Source: Clostridiales bacterium DTU073 (lineage in GTDB: Bacteria; Bacillota; Peptococcia; DRI-13; DTU073). From it: a DNA stretch of 38,800 nucleotides. A model generated the notes under the pieces. That model was given only the letters and a program-made list of their open reading frames with translations. It was not told the origin of the DNA and searched no databases. The translations under genes were made by a program, and so were the position numbers. The stretch covers positions 65,859-104,658 of the forward strand of contig LFSF01000038.1 in the NCBI GenBank assembly GCA_001512665.1. The letters run 5' to 3'. Position 1 is the first letter of the stretch. The number at the start of each line of letters is the position of its first letter. Positions 6,545-14,398 of the stretch are shown here, one piece after another.

Positions 6545-7711
6545 ATGAAAACTATATTATTAGTGTTGGATAGTGTAGGGATTGGTTCATTACCTGATGC
6601 TCATCTTTATGATGATCAGGTGTCTAATACGATAAAACATATTGATGAAGCTGTACAGGGACTAAATCTTCCTAATCTGGGGAAATTGGGACTGGGAAAA
6701 TTGGTGTCTCTACAGAATATTTCCGGTGATTCACCGGCATTGGGTGCTTATGGAAGGATGGCTGAAATGTCTGCAGGTAAAGACACGACTACGGGACATT
6801 GGGAGATTGCCGGTTTAATTACGAAAGAGCCTTTACCTACATTTCCTCATGGTTTTCCTGCTGAGTTGATTAATGCTTTTGAGGAGAAAATCGGCAGAAA
6901 AATCTTAGGTAACAAGGTAGCTTCCGGTACAGAGATTATTGAAGAATTGGGCAAGGAGCATCTGGAAACAGGGTCACCGATTGTTTATACTTCTGCGGAT
7001 AGTGTCTTTCAAATTGCTGCCCATGAGGAGCTTATCCCCTTAGCGGAATTATATTCAATGTGTAGAATTGCCCGCAATTTGTTAACCGGGAAATGGGCAG
7101 TAGGAAGAGTTATTGCCAGACCTTTTGTCGGAGTACCCGGGAGTTTTACGCGTACTGCTAATCGCCATGATTTTTCTCTTCTTCCACCGGGCCCTACTGT
7201 CTTAGATGCATTACAAGCAAAGGGTGAAGAAGTAATTGGGGTAGGTAAAATTAGGGATATTTTTGCCGGACAAGCTATTTCCGATAGTTTACCCACAAAA
7301 AGTAATGACGAGGGGATTAATAAAACAATTGCAGCATGGCAGAGTTTAAAGAGCGGTTTGATTTTTACCAATTTAGTTGACTTTGATTCTAAATACGGTC
7401 ATCGTAATAATGTGACAGGATATGCTCAGGCTTTGGAAGAAGTTGATTTAAGACTGGGAGAGCTTTTTAACCTGGTAAAGGATGAGGGAATGCTCATTAT
7501 CACTGCTGATCATGGTAATGATCCTACCACTCAAAGTACAGACCATAGCAGAGAATATGTTCCCCTATTTGTCTATGGACATAATCTTCGCAGTAATGTC
7601 AATCTGGGGACGAGAAAAACCTTTGCAGATATTGCGGCAACAATAAGTGAATTATATCATCTCTCATATCATTGTCCAGGGGATAGCTTTCTCGATAAAA
7701 TTAGATCATGA
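6545..7711 (+). CDS. deoB: Phosphopentomutase DeoB
   Basis: The 388-residue alkaline-phosphatase-superfamily enzyme begins [19 protein letters not shown], where the first Asp binds metal. It contains KDTTTGHWE with the Thr that is phosphorylated, and [18 protein letters not shown] with the remaining metal ligands. It interconverts ribose- or deoxyribose-1-phosphate and the 5-phosphates. The ATG at 6545 is used, with GGAGG 6 bases upstream; the TTG at 6533 lies within the Shine-Dalgarno region. Its partner downstream is a pyrimidine-nucleoside phosphorylase, so the pair forms a nucleoside salvage unit. Confidence 0.96.
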   Translation: MKTILLVLDSVGIGSLPDAHLYDDQVSNTIKHIDEAVQGLNLPNLGKLGLGKLVSLQNISGDSPALGAYGRMAEMSAGKDTTTGHWEIAGLITKEPLPTFPHGFPAELINAFEEKIGRKILGNKVASGTEIIEELGKEHLETGSPIVYTSADSVFQIAAHEELIPLAELYSMCRIARNLLTGKWAVGRVIARPFVGVPGSFTRTANRHDFSLLPPGPTVLDALQAKGEEVIGVGKIRDIFAGQAISDSLPTKSNDEGINKTIAAWQSLKSGLIFTNLVDFDSKYGHRNNVTGYAQALEEVDLRLGELFNLVKDEGMLIITADHGNDPTTQSTDHSREYVPLFVYGHNLRSNVNLGTRKTFADIAATISELYHLSYHCPGDSFLDKIRS

Positions 7712-7773
7712 TAATCAATATGAACGGAAAATAGCTGCTTACGTTAAGTTTTATAGCGAAGGGAGTGCAGAGG

Positions 7774-9111
7774 ATGCGTGTAGTTGATCTCATCGTTCGT
7801 AAAAGAAATGGTGAAGTTTTACAGCAGGAGGAGATTGAAACTCTCATTACTGCTTATGTTGAGGGGCAAATACCAGATTATCAGATGGCTGCATTATGTA
7901 TGGCCATCTATTTTCAGGGGATGAATACGGAAGAAGTAGCAAATCTGACTATGGCCATGGCTAAATCCGGCGAATTTATTGATTTGTCTGACATTGAAGG
8001 TATAAAAGTAGATAAACATAGTACCGGAGGGGTAGCTGACACAACCACTTTAATACTGGGACCCCTTGTTGCGGCAGCAGGCGTTCCGGTAGCTAAAATG
8101 TCGGGGCGCGGTTTGGGTCATACAGGTGGTACGATTGATAAGCTAGAAAGTATCCCAGGTTTTAAAACCTCTCTTTCCAGAGCAGACTTTATCAAACAAG
8201 TTAATCAGATTAAATTAGCAGTTGTCGGACAAAGCGGAAATCTTGTCCCGGCAGATAAGAAGATTTATTCTTTACGGGATGTTACGGGAACAGTGCCTTC
8301 AATTCCGCTGATCGCCAGCAGTATCATGAGCAAAAAAATTGCCGCCGGAGCAAATAAAATTGTTTTGGATGTTAAGCTGGGTAGCGGTGCTTTTATGAAG
8401 AATAAAGAGGATGCTTTTGCTTTAGCTAGGACTATGGTTAATATTGGAGAGGAAGTAGGGAGGGAAACGGTGGCCTTTGTTACTAATATGGATGAGCCTT
8501 TAGGTACATTTATCGGCAATGCCCTGGAGGTAAAAGAGGCCATCCTGACCCTGCAAGGGAAAAGCCGGGGACCATTAAGGGAGCTTTGTCTCAATTTGGG
8601 TGCATATATGTTGAGTTTAGCTAATCAAGTTAAAGAAATAGAGGAAGGAAAGGCAACCTTAGAAAAACTCCTTGATTCAGGTGCAGCTCTAGAGAGATTT
8701 GCTGAAATGGTGGCGGCACAAGGCGGGAATCCTGAGATAATTAGGGATTTAACTTTATTACCTCAGGCTAAATATCAATGGGATTATCACATGCCGCAGG
8801 ACGGTTATATTCATTCGATTAATGCGGAAACTTTAGGGATTGCCGCCATGACCTTAGGAGCAGGAAGAGAGAACAAAGATTCGAGTATAGATTTGGCGGT
8901 TGGTATCAAAGTACATGCCCGAAAAGGAGAGAGAAGACAAAAAGGGCAGCCATTATTAACCTTCTTTTATAATGAACAAGAGAAATTTGAAGCTGCTAAG
9001 AAAATGATTCCCCAGGTCATGCAAATATCTGCTACTCCTCCGAAAACCTTACCTTTAATCTATGGCATTGTGACCAAAGAAGGTTGTTTAGATTTAAATT
9101 GTTCATTTTAA
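7774..9111 (+). CDS. pdp: Pyrimidine-nucleoside phosphorylase
   Basis: The 445-residue protein matches the thymidine/pyrimidine-nucleoside phosphorylase family. The signature KMSGRGLGHTGGTIDKLES, the phosphate-binding KHSTGGVAD and the SIMSKKIAAG segment are all present, and the C-terminal domain ends normally. It cleaves uridine and thymidine to base and sugar-1-phosphate, which DeoB then converts to the 5-phosphate. The ATG at 7774 follows AAGGGAG at a good distance. In B. subtilis the gene after deoB is a purine nucleoside phosphorylase, so salvage specificity differs at this locus. Its 3' end overlaps a minus-strand small gene by 9 bases. Confidence 0.95.
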   Translation: MRVVDLIVRKRNGEVLQQEEIETLITAYVEGQIPDYQMAALCMAIYFQGMNTEEVANLTMAMAKSGEFIDLSDIEGIKVDKHSTGGVADTTTLILGPLVAAAGVPVAKMSGRGLGHTGGTIDKLESIPGFKTSLSRADFIKQVNQIKLAVVGQSGNLVPADKKIYSLRDVTGTVPSIPLIASSIMSKKIAAGANKIVLDVKLGSGAFMKNKEDAFALARTMVNIGEEVGRETVAFVTNMDEPLGTFIGNALEVKEAILTLQGKSRGPLRELCLNLGAYMLSLANQVKEIEEGKATLEKLLDSGAALERFAEMVAAQGGNPEIIRDLTLLPQAKYQWDYHMPQDGYIHSINAETLGIAAMTLGAGRENKDSSIDLAVGIKVHARKGERRQKGQPLLTFFYNEQEKFEAAKKMIPQVMQISATPPKTLPLIYGIVTKEGCLDLNCSF

Positions 9112-9243
9112 TCGGGCATTTCGTTTTATCCGGATAGTTTCTTTATAGATTTTTACTATGGGGATAATGACAAAACCAACTAAAAGATAGAGTGCACTGG
9201 CGGCGACCATGAGAGTTATTATAATTGCAAAGATTTGTTCCAT
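9103..9243 (-). CDS. 46-residue single-pass membrane protein
   Basis: A near-perfect ribosome-binding site (GAGGAGGTGAT) lies just before the ATG at 9243. The product has one hydrophobic segment at about residues 4-30, then a strongly basic tail (KIYKETIRIKRNARLK). The tail would face the cytoplasm by the positive-inside rule. It is divergent from dacF and overlaps the pdp stop. I recognise no family. The excellent binding site, a start well clear of pdp and the coherent topology argue that it is a real gene. Confidence 0.6.
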   Translation of the reverse strand: MEQIFAIIITLMVAASALYLLVGFVIIPIVKIYKETIRIKRNARLK

Positions 9244-9278
9244 TAGTATCACCTCCTCAGAGCTAATAGTTTTTCCTT

Positions 9279-9307
9279 ACATACTTTAAACAAAGTAGGG
9301 AAAAATT
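9279..9307 (+). promoter_or_regulatory. Sigma-F-like (forespore) promoter of dacF
   Basis: ACATA (9279-9283), a 14-base spacer and GGGAAAAATT (9298-9307) fit the sigma-F consensus GYWTA / GGnRAnAnTW, with only the first base of the -35 off. dacF is a forespore gene in B. subtilis. The same spacer occurs at the promoter-like site before spoVAC in this window. Confidence 0.5.
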
Positions 9308-9336
9308 AAACATTAGAATATAGGAGGTGATTGTTT

Positions 9337-10497
9337 TTGTTTCAACATAGGTGTAAAAATATTTCTGTACTTTTTTTGCTTATTTTTCTTTTTACAGCTT
9401 TATTGCCTCTGCCCTTGCAAGCGGTAGAATTACCCTTAACGGCAGAGTCAGCAATCTTAGTAGATGCCCATAGTGGTAAGATTCTTTATGAAAAGGAACC
9501 CCAGAAGAAACTATATCCTGCCAGTATGACTAAATTAATGACGCTTGCCTTGGCAATGGAGGCCATAGAAGCAGGCAAAGTTAAAATGGATGATGTGGTG
9601 GTTGTCAGTGAAAATGCGGCGTCTTATATGGGCTCACATATCTTTCTTGCACCCGGCGAAGAGTTGACCTTATATGAATTATTACTTGGTATCGCATTAG
9701 CTTCCGGTAACGATGCAGCTGTTGCCGTAGCTGAATATATTTCCGGAACTCATGAAGCATTTGTTGATTTAATGAATAAGAAAGCTAAAGAACTGGGGAT
9801 GAAGGGAACACATTTTGTAAACTGTAACGGCTTGCATGATCCTAATCATTATACTACTGCTTATGATTTTGCTTTATTAGCCAGATATGCTCTTAAATAT
9901 CCTCAACTCTTGGAAATATGTTCAATTAAACATTATCGTATCCGTACAGAAACGAAAAGACCCTTTCAATATGATAACAAGAATAAATTACTTTGGTTTT
10001 ATCCCGGGACAGACGGGTTTAAAACAGGGTGGACAGAAGATGCTAAATATTGTTTTGTTGGTACCTGTAAAAAAGATAATCTCAGATTAATTTCTGTAGT
10101 TATGGGTGTTCCGGTACCTCAAGGACATTTTTCTGAAACTAAAACATTATTTAATTATGGCTTCTCTCAATTCACCTTCAAAGAATTTTATCAAGAGAAT
10201 GAAATTATCGGGGAGATATACGTTGGTGAAGGTAAAAAAGATAAAGTTGATGTAATTCCTGACGGAAAGGTGGGGATAATCTTACCAAGAGGAGAAGATC
10301 AAAACATTACCACAGAGATTGAATTAGTGCCTTTAGTTAATGCTCCGGTTAATAAAGGTGATGTAGTAGGCCATATTTCTATTGTCAAAAACGGAGAAAT
10401 ATTGTCACGTGTCAATTTGCTTGTTAAAGAGGATGTAGCTAAAGGTTCCTTATGGCAAATGATGAAAAAAGTTTTTAAAGGTGTAGTAACTATGTAG
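9337..10497 (+). CDS. dacF: D-alanyl-D-alanine carboxypeptidase DacF
   Basis: This 386-residue penicillin-binding protein has an N-terminal signal peptide (hydrophobic residues about 10-29). The S63-x-x-K66 nucleophile motif is in PASMTKLM, the SGN motif is in ASGNDAAVAVAE, and the KTG motif is in DGFKTGWT. A C-terminal beta-rich PBP5-like domain and a basic amphipathic end follow. It trims the terminal D-Ala of peptidoglycan stem peptides; in Bacillus, DacF adjusts spore cortex cross-linking. The TTG at 9337 is preferred to TTG 9331 because its distance from AGGAGG is 9 rather than 3 bases. Unlike in B. subtilis, a terminator separates it from spoIIAA. Confidence 0.93.
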   Translation: MFQHRCKNISVLFLLIFLFTALLPLPLQAVELPLTAESAILVDAHSGKILYEKEPQKKLYPASMTKLMTLALAMEAIEAGKVKMDDVVVVSENAASYMGSHIFLAPGEELTLYELLLGIALASGNDAAVAVAEYISGTHEAFVDLMNKKAKELGMKGTHFVNCNGLHDPNHYTTAYDFALLARYALKYPQLLEICSIKHYRIRTETKRPFQYDNKNKLLWFYPGTDGFKTGWTEDAKYCFVGTCKKDNLRLISVVMGVPVPQGHFSETKTLFNYGFSQFTFKEFYQENEIIGEIYVGEGKKDKVDVIPDGKVGIILPRGEDQNITTEIELVPLVNAPVNKGDVVGHISIVKNGEILSRVNLLVKEDVAKGSLWQMMKKVFKGVVTM

Positions 10498-10520
10498 ATC
10501 ATTAGAAAATAAAAAAAATT

Positions 10521-10560
10521 AGGTTGGTGTAATGTTCTGCATACACCAACCTATTTTTTT
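10521..10560 (+). terminator. Terminator after dacF
   Basis: An 11-bp stem (10521-10531 with 10542-10551, arms AGGTTGGTGTA and TACACCAACCT) is followed by ATTTTTTT. It should isolate dacF from the spoIIA operon. Confidence 0.9.
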
Positions 10561-10581
10561 AAAGAATTTCCAAAAAATAGC

Positions 10582-10607
10582 AGGACAATCTTGTTTTATA
10601 GAGAAAT
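10582..10607 (+). promoter_or_regulatory. Sigma-H-type promoter of the spoIIA operon
   Basis: AGGACAA (10582-10588) and GAAAT (10603-10607) have the 21-base start-to-start geometry seen at spo0A in this window. The spoIIA operon is sigma-H dependent in B. subtilis. No perfect 0A box (TGTCGAA) is visible next to it. Confidence 0.5.
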
Positions 10608-10644
10608 AGATAGAGAGTTTAAACTTTGTGGGAGGGTTAAATAA

Positions 10645-11004
10645 ATGTCGCTTATTTTAAATAGTAAGAAGAATACGCTGATAGTACGTGTGGATGGTGA
10701 TTTTGATTTAGTTACAGCTAATGAATTCCGGGAAAAGATTGATCATAGTCTAGAAGAAACAGTATCACAAAATCTGCTGCTGGATTTAACAAAAACTAAT
10801 TTTATTGACAGTTCCGGTTTAGGTGTAATCCTCGGAAGATATCGAAAAGTAAAAGCAAATCAAGGAGAAGTAATTATTTGCGGAGCAAAACCTGCCATTG
10901 TAAATATTTTTGAGGTTTCAGGAATAACTTCATTAATGCCTATTTGCAACACAGAAGAAGAGGTATGGGAATTATTGGAAAGTAAGAGCGTTAGGGGGGC
11001 ATGA
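10645..11004 (+). CDS. spoIIAA: SpoIIAA, anti-anti-sigma factor
   Basis: This 119-residue STAS-domain protein carries the phosphorylation site motif DSSGLGVILGRY (Ser56/57). Dephosphorylated SpoIIAA binds SpoIIAB and frees sigma-F in the forespore. GGGAGG precedes the ATG by about 9 bases. It is the first gene of the spoIIAA-spoIIAB-sigF operon, with its own sigma-H-like promoter and a terminator behind it that blocks read-through from dacF. Confidence 0.97.
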   Translation: MSLILNSKKNTLIVRVDGDFDLVTANEFREKIDHSLEETVSQNLLLDLTKTNFIDSSGLGVILGRYRKVKANQGEVIICGAKPAIVNIFEVSGITSLMPICNTEEEVWELLESKSVRGA

Positions 11005-11006
11005 AA

Positions 11007-11459
11007 ATGGATAAGATAGTAAATAACAAAATAAAATTAGAATTTATGAGTATTGGAGAAAATGTGGCTTTAGCCAGAATTACCGTTGCTGCACTAGTTT
11101 CACAATTAGAAATAACCTTAAATGATTTAGAAGAAATAAAAGTGGCTGTATCTGAAGCTGTATCTAATGCCATTATCCATGGTTATCAAAATAAACCGGA
11201 CGGTATTGTAACGCTTTCGGCTTCTCTTAAAGGACATACCTTAATTTTAGAAATAGAAGATCATGGAGTAGGGATAGCTGATATACAAAAAGCGATGGAA
11301 CCTGCATTTTCTACAGACCCGGAACGAACAGGTTTAGGTTTTGTCTTTATGCAATCTTTTATGGATGAGGTTAAGGTTTTTTCACAAGTCGGTAGTGGGA
11401 CAAAGGTTATTTTAACGAAACAAATTAGTGCTGATCTAAAAAATATAGCAGTATCTTAA
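11007..11459 (+). CDS. spoIIAB: SpoIIAB, anti-sigma-F factor and kinase
   Basis: The 150-residue GHKL-fold protein has the N-box EAVSNAIIHGY, the G1 box DHGVGI and the G2 region RTGLGFVFM, all ATP-binding. It holds sigma-F inactive and phosphorylates SpoIIAA. The ATG at 11007 is chosen because it lies 7 bases after AGGGGGG; the ATG at 11001 is too close. It follows spoIIAA almost without a gap, which suggests translational coupling, and sigF follows 12 bases later. Confidence 0.97.
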   Translation: MDKIVNNKIKLEFMSIGENVALARITVAALVSQLEITLNDLEEIKVAVSEAVSNAIIHGYQNKPDGIVTLSASLKGHTLILEIEDHGVGIADIQKAMEPAFSTDPERTGLGFVFMQSFMDEVKVFSQVGSGTKVILTKQISADLKNIAVS

Positions 11460-11471
11460 GAGGTAACATTT

Positions 11472-12260
11472 ATGAACGTTAGGTTATCGGAAATGAATTT
11501 GCCCCGTTTTCCCTTGCTGAAGGAGGAAGAAACGAATGCATTATTACAAAAAGCTCAAAACAATGACCGGGAAGCTCGGGAAAAATTGATTAATTGTAAT
11601 TTACGTCTTGTCTTTAATTTAGTGCAAAGATTTTCCAACAGAGGCTATGAATTAGAAGACCTTTTTCAAATTGGTACGATTGGTTTAATTAAAGCAATTG
11701 ATAAATTTGATTTATCTTATAATGTGAAGTTTTCTACATATGCTGTCCCTATGATTATTGGAGAAATTAGAAGATTTTTACGCGACGATAATCCGGTCAA
11801 GATTAGTAGGTCACTTAAAGAAAATGCTTACCGAATTAATAAAATCAGAGATACTTTAACTAAGCAATTGGAAAGAGAGCCAACTATACAAGAAATTGCC
11901 GCAGAGGTGGAGCTTTCTGTGGAAGAAGTAATCACTAGTTTGGAAGCAATGCAATTGCCGGCTTCTATTTACGAAACGTTATATCAAGATGATGGTGACC
12001 CAATTTATCTGCTAGACCAGTTAAGTAATGAAAAAGATGAGGGAGTTTGGTTTGAGAAAATAGCCCTTAAAGAAACATTGGCAAAACTATCGGAGAAGGA
12101 AAGAGAAATATTAATAATGAGATTTTTCCAAGATAAAACTCAAACAGAGATTGCTAAAATTATCGGCATATCTCAAGTTCAAGTTTCGAGATTGGAAAGA
12201 CAGGCTTTAAAAAAGTTTAAACACCTTCTAGAAGATGATATTAGTAAAACAGGGACTTAA
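11472..12260 (+). CDS. sigF: RNA polymerase sigma-F factor
   Basis: This is a 262-residue sigma-70 family protein of the SigF/SigG group. Region 2 is present (NLRLVFNLVQRF, then FQIGTIGLIKAIDKFD and KFSTYAVPMIIGEIRRFLRD), region 3 follows, and region 4 has the helix-turn-helix KTQTEIAKIIGISQVQVSRLE. It directs early forespore transcription. The gene ends the spoIIA operon, with a terminator overlapping its stop. RGYELEDLFQIG and DNPVKISRS are typical of SigF. Confidence 0.97.
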   Translation: MNVRLSEMNLPRFPLLKEEETNALLQKAQNNDREAREKLINCNLRLVFNLVQRFSNRGYELEDLFQIGTIGLIKAIDKFDLSYNVKFSTYAVPMIIGEIRRFLRDDNPVKISRSLKENAYRINKIRDTLTKQLEREPTIQEIAAEVELSVEEVITSLEAMQLPASIYETLYQDDGDPIYLLDQLSNEKDEGVWFEKIALKETLAKLSEKEREILIMRFFQDKTQTEIAKIIGISQVQVSRLERQALKKFKHLLEDDISKTGT

Positions 12261-12280
12261 ACTCCCTGTTTATTTTTTTT
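12247..12280 (+). terminator. Terminator of the spoIIA operon
   Basis: A 9-bp stem, AAACAGGGA (12247-12255) with TCCCTGTTT (12263-12271), overlaps the sigF stop codon. It is followed by ATTTTTTTTT. The -35 of the downstream forespore promoter candidate sits inside the right arm. Confidence 0.9.
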
Positions 12281-12296
12281 TGAAGCGGAAAGAATA
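12268..12296 (+). promoter_or_regulatory. Sigma-F/G-like promoter of the spoVA operon
   Basis: GTTTA (12268-12272), a 14-base spacer and GGAAAGAATA (12287-12296) match GYWTA / GGnRAnAnTW at every defined position. It lies 43 bases before the proposed spoVAC start. The spoVA operon is forespore-specific in B. subtilis, where sigma-G is the main factor and overlaps sigma-F in recognition. Confidence 0.5.
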
Positions 12297-12338
12297 ATAA
12301 AGAAATGCAGAAAATCAGAGAGAAGGAGGTAGAATGAA

Positions 12339-12989
12339 CTGAACGAGGAAGAAATCCGCCAAAACATTAGACAAAGAGAAGGTTTGATTGCTCAAAATGT
12401 TTTATTGAATGAGCAAGAAATGACAAAATGGCTTAATGAACTACAGAAGGAACATCAAAAAGTACTGTTTTGGGAAGCACAGGCAAAGGGTGAAGAGAGA
12501 AAAAAATTTGCCGGTTTACGCCAGGAAATTGAAAGGCAACAACAAAGAATTGCCAGACCACAGCAAATAGACTATCAAAGTACGGCAATAAAACTGGTCC
12601 CTCCACAAACAGTAATTAAAAATGTAATTATGGCTTTTTTAGTGGGAGGTTCAATTTGTCTAATTGGACAAATCATTTATAATCTTTTTACACAAAGTGG
12701 CTTAGGGTTAAAAGACGCTGCAGCCGCAACTTCTTCATTTTTAGTATTTTTAGGAGCACTGTTTACAGCTTTAGGTTATTATGATGAGCTGGGCAAGGTC
12801 GCAGGGGCCGGTTCGATAGTGCCTATTACCGGTTTTGCAAATTCCATAGTTTCTTCAGCTTTAGAATTTAAGAGGGAGGGTTATATCTATGGAGTAGGGG
12901 CTCGTCTTTTTACTGTTGCCGGACCGATTCTTGTTTATGGAACAATGGTTTCTATACTTGTGGGACTAGTTTATTATTTTGTGAGGTAG
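12339..12989 (+). CDS. spoVAC: SpoVAC with an N-terminal coiled-coil extension
   Basis: Residues from about 80 onward match SpoVAC, a mechanosensitive membrane protein that helps move dipicolinic acid into and out of the spore. The family phrases MAFLVGGSICLIGQ, AGAGSIVPITGFANS and several hydrophobic segments are present. The first 80 residues are polar and coiled-coil-like, making the protein longer than the roughly 150-residue norm. I place the start at CTG 12339, 9 bases after AAGGAGG. The nearby ATG at 12334 is in another frame and stops after two codons; the next in-frame option is TTG 12384. A single missing base after that ATG would also explain the layout. spoVAA and spoVAB are absent, as is usual in Clostridia. 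Confidence 0.88.
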   Translation: MNEEEIRQNIRQREGLIAQNVLLNEQEMTKWLNELQKEHQKVLFWEAQAKGEERKKFAGLRQEIERQQQRIARPQQIDYQSTAIKLVPPQTVIKNVIMAFLVGGSICLIGQIIYNLFTQSGLGLKDAAAATSSFLVFLGALFTALGYYDELGKVAGAGSIVPITGFANSIVSSALEFKREGYIYGVGARLFTVAGPILVYGTMVSILVGLVYYFVR

Positions 12990-12998
12990 GGAGAAGTT

Positions 12999-14012
12999 AT
13001 GGCTCAAAATAAAATAGGGAAACAAACATTACATTTTCCATCTACACCGATTATTACTTCCTGGGCCTCTGTAGTTGGACCAATGGAAGGTAAAGGACCG
13101 TTAGGGGAAAAGTATGATTTGGTTTTAACAGATACCTTAGCAGGGGAAAAAACATGGGAAAAAGCAGAACAAAAAATGATGCAATTTTCCATAGAATTAG
13201 CCTTGGAAAAGCGAAATTTGTTACCTAAAGATTTAGATTTTTATCTGGCGGGAGACCTTTTAAATCAAATTACTTGTGCAAATTTTACCGCACGTTTTTT
13301 AAATACGCCGTTTTTAGGGCTGTATGGGGCTTGTTCTACTTTTGCCGAAGGTTTATGTATGGCGGGAGTCCTTTTAGAAGGGGGGTTTGCAGAGAAAGTT
13401 GGGGTTTCCGCAAGCAGTCATCATGATACTGCGGAAAAGCAGTTTCGTACACCTACGGAATTAGGTGATCAGCGGCCTATGACTGCGCAATGGACAGTTA
13501 CCGGTAGTGCTTCAATAATCATCGAAAAAACCGGTACAGGAATCATATTAACACATGCCACGATTGGAAAAATAATTGATTTGGGAAATAGTAATGCCCA
13601 GGATTTAGGTTCAGCAATGGCCCCGGCAGCTTTTGATACGCTCAAAACACATTTCGAAGATTTAGGAAGAAATGAAAATGATTATGATTTAATTGTCACC
13701 GGTGATTTAGGCTTGTTAGGTCACGGTATTCTTAAGGAATTATTAAAAGAAAAGGGGATTTCTCCGGACAGATTTAATGATTGCGGCATCATGGTTTACA
13801 GCCCGGATCAGGATACACATTGTGGCGGAAGTGGTTGTGGTTGTTCAGGTGTAGTTTTGACTGCTCATTTAATTGAGCGTTTACTTAGTGGGTATTATCA
13901 CCGTATTTTATTTATTGGCACAGGTGCTCTTTTAAGTCCGCTGACAAGTTTGCAAGGGGAAACGATACCTTGTATCGCCCATGCGGTTGTATTGGAATCC
14001 AGAGGAGAGTGA
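12999..14012 (+). CDS. spoVAD: SpoVAD, dipicolinic-acid-binding protein
   Basis: The 337-residue protein has the thiolase-like fold of SpoVAD, seen in LGLYGACSTFAEGLCMAG, SASSHHDTAEKQFRTP, QWTVTGSASI and the HCGGSGCGCSG segment. It binds dipicolinate and is needed for its uptake into the forespore. The ATG has GGGAG about 6 bases upstream and follows spoVAC after 9 bases. The next gene begins one base after its stop, so the spoVA genes form one transcript. Confidence 0.96.
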   Translation: MAQNKIGKQTLHFPSTPIITSWASVVGPMEGKGPLGEKYDLVLTDTLAGEKTWEKAEQKMMQFSIELALEKRNLLPKDLDFYLAGDLLNQITCANFTARFLNTPFLGLYGACSTFAEGLCMAGVLLEGGFAEKVGVSASSHHDTAEKQFRTPTELGDQRPMTAQWTVTGSASIIIEKTGTGIILTHATIGKIIDLGNSNAQDLGSAMAPAAFDTLKTHFEDLGRNENDYDLIVTGDLGLLGHGILKELLKEKGISPDRFNDCGIMVYSPDQDTHCGGSGCGCSGVVLTAHLIERLLSGYYHRILFIGTGALLSPLTSLQGETIPCIAHAVVLESRGE

Positions 14013-14013
14013 C

Positions 14014-14370
14014 ATGATGTTATTAAAAGCTTTTATCTTAGGAGGTCTTATTTGTGTTATTGGACAACTGTTGATGGATTTAACACCTTTTAACATTACT
14101 CCGGCACATATTTTAGTGGGATATGTTACTACCGGTGCTGTTTTAAGTGGGTTAGGTTTATATCAGCCCTTGGTTGACTGGGGTGGAGCCGGAGCTACAG
14201 TACCTTTGTCTGGTTTTGGTCATTCTTTAGCGCAAGGAGCAATTGAAGGGGTAAAATCAAAAGGTTTATTAGGGGCATTAGGGGGAGGTTTACAAGCTAC
14301 ATCTATTGGGGTTGCCGTAGCGATAGTCTTCGGGCTGTTTTTCGCTACTTTTGCGCGACCGAAAGGCTAA
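14014..14370 (+). CDS. spoVAE: SpoVAE (SpoVAEB), small membrane protein
   Basis: The 118-residue protein is almost all hydrophobic, with three to four membrane segments. It contains LIGAGATVPLSGF-type sequence (here GGAGATVPLSGFGHS), which resembles the SpoVAC region AGAGSIVPITGF and shows the two are paralogous. It is part of the SpoVA dipicolinate channel. GGAG lies 6 bases before the first ATG; a second ATG at 14017 is equally possible. It follows spoVAD directly. Confidence 0.93.
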   Translation: MMLLKAFILGGLICVIGQLLMDLTPFNITPAHILVGYVTTGAVLSGLGLYQPLVDWGGAGATVPLSGFGHSLAQGAIEGVKSKGLLGALGGGLQATSIGVAVAIVFGLFFATFARPKG

Positions 14371-14398
14371 TAACTATAGGAGTTAGGGGTTAGTGCAG

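Noticed and set aside
7009-7371. Long minus-strand open frame inside deoB
   Set aside because: It is an antisense shadow of a conserved gene, with no binding site and no family-like sequence.
8265-8594. Minus-strand open frame inside pdp
   Set aside because: Antisense shadow of a conserved enzyme; Ser/Leu/Ile-rich composition typical of reversed coding sequence.
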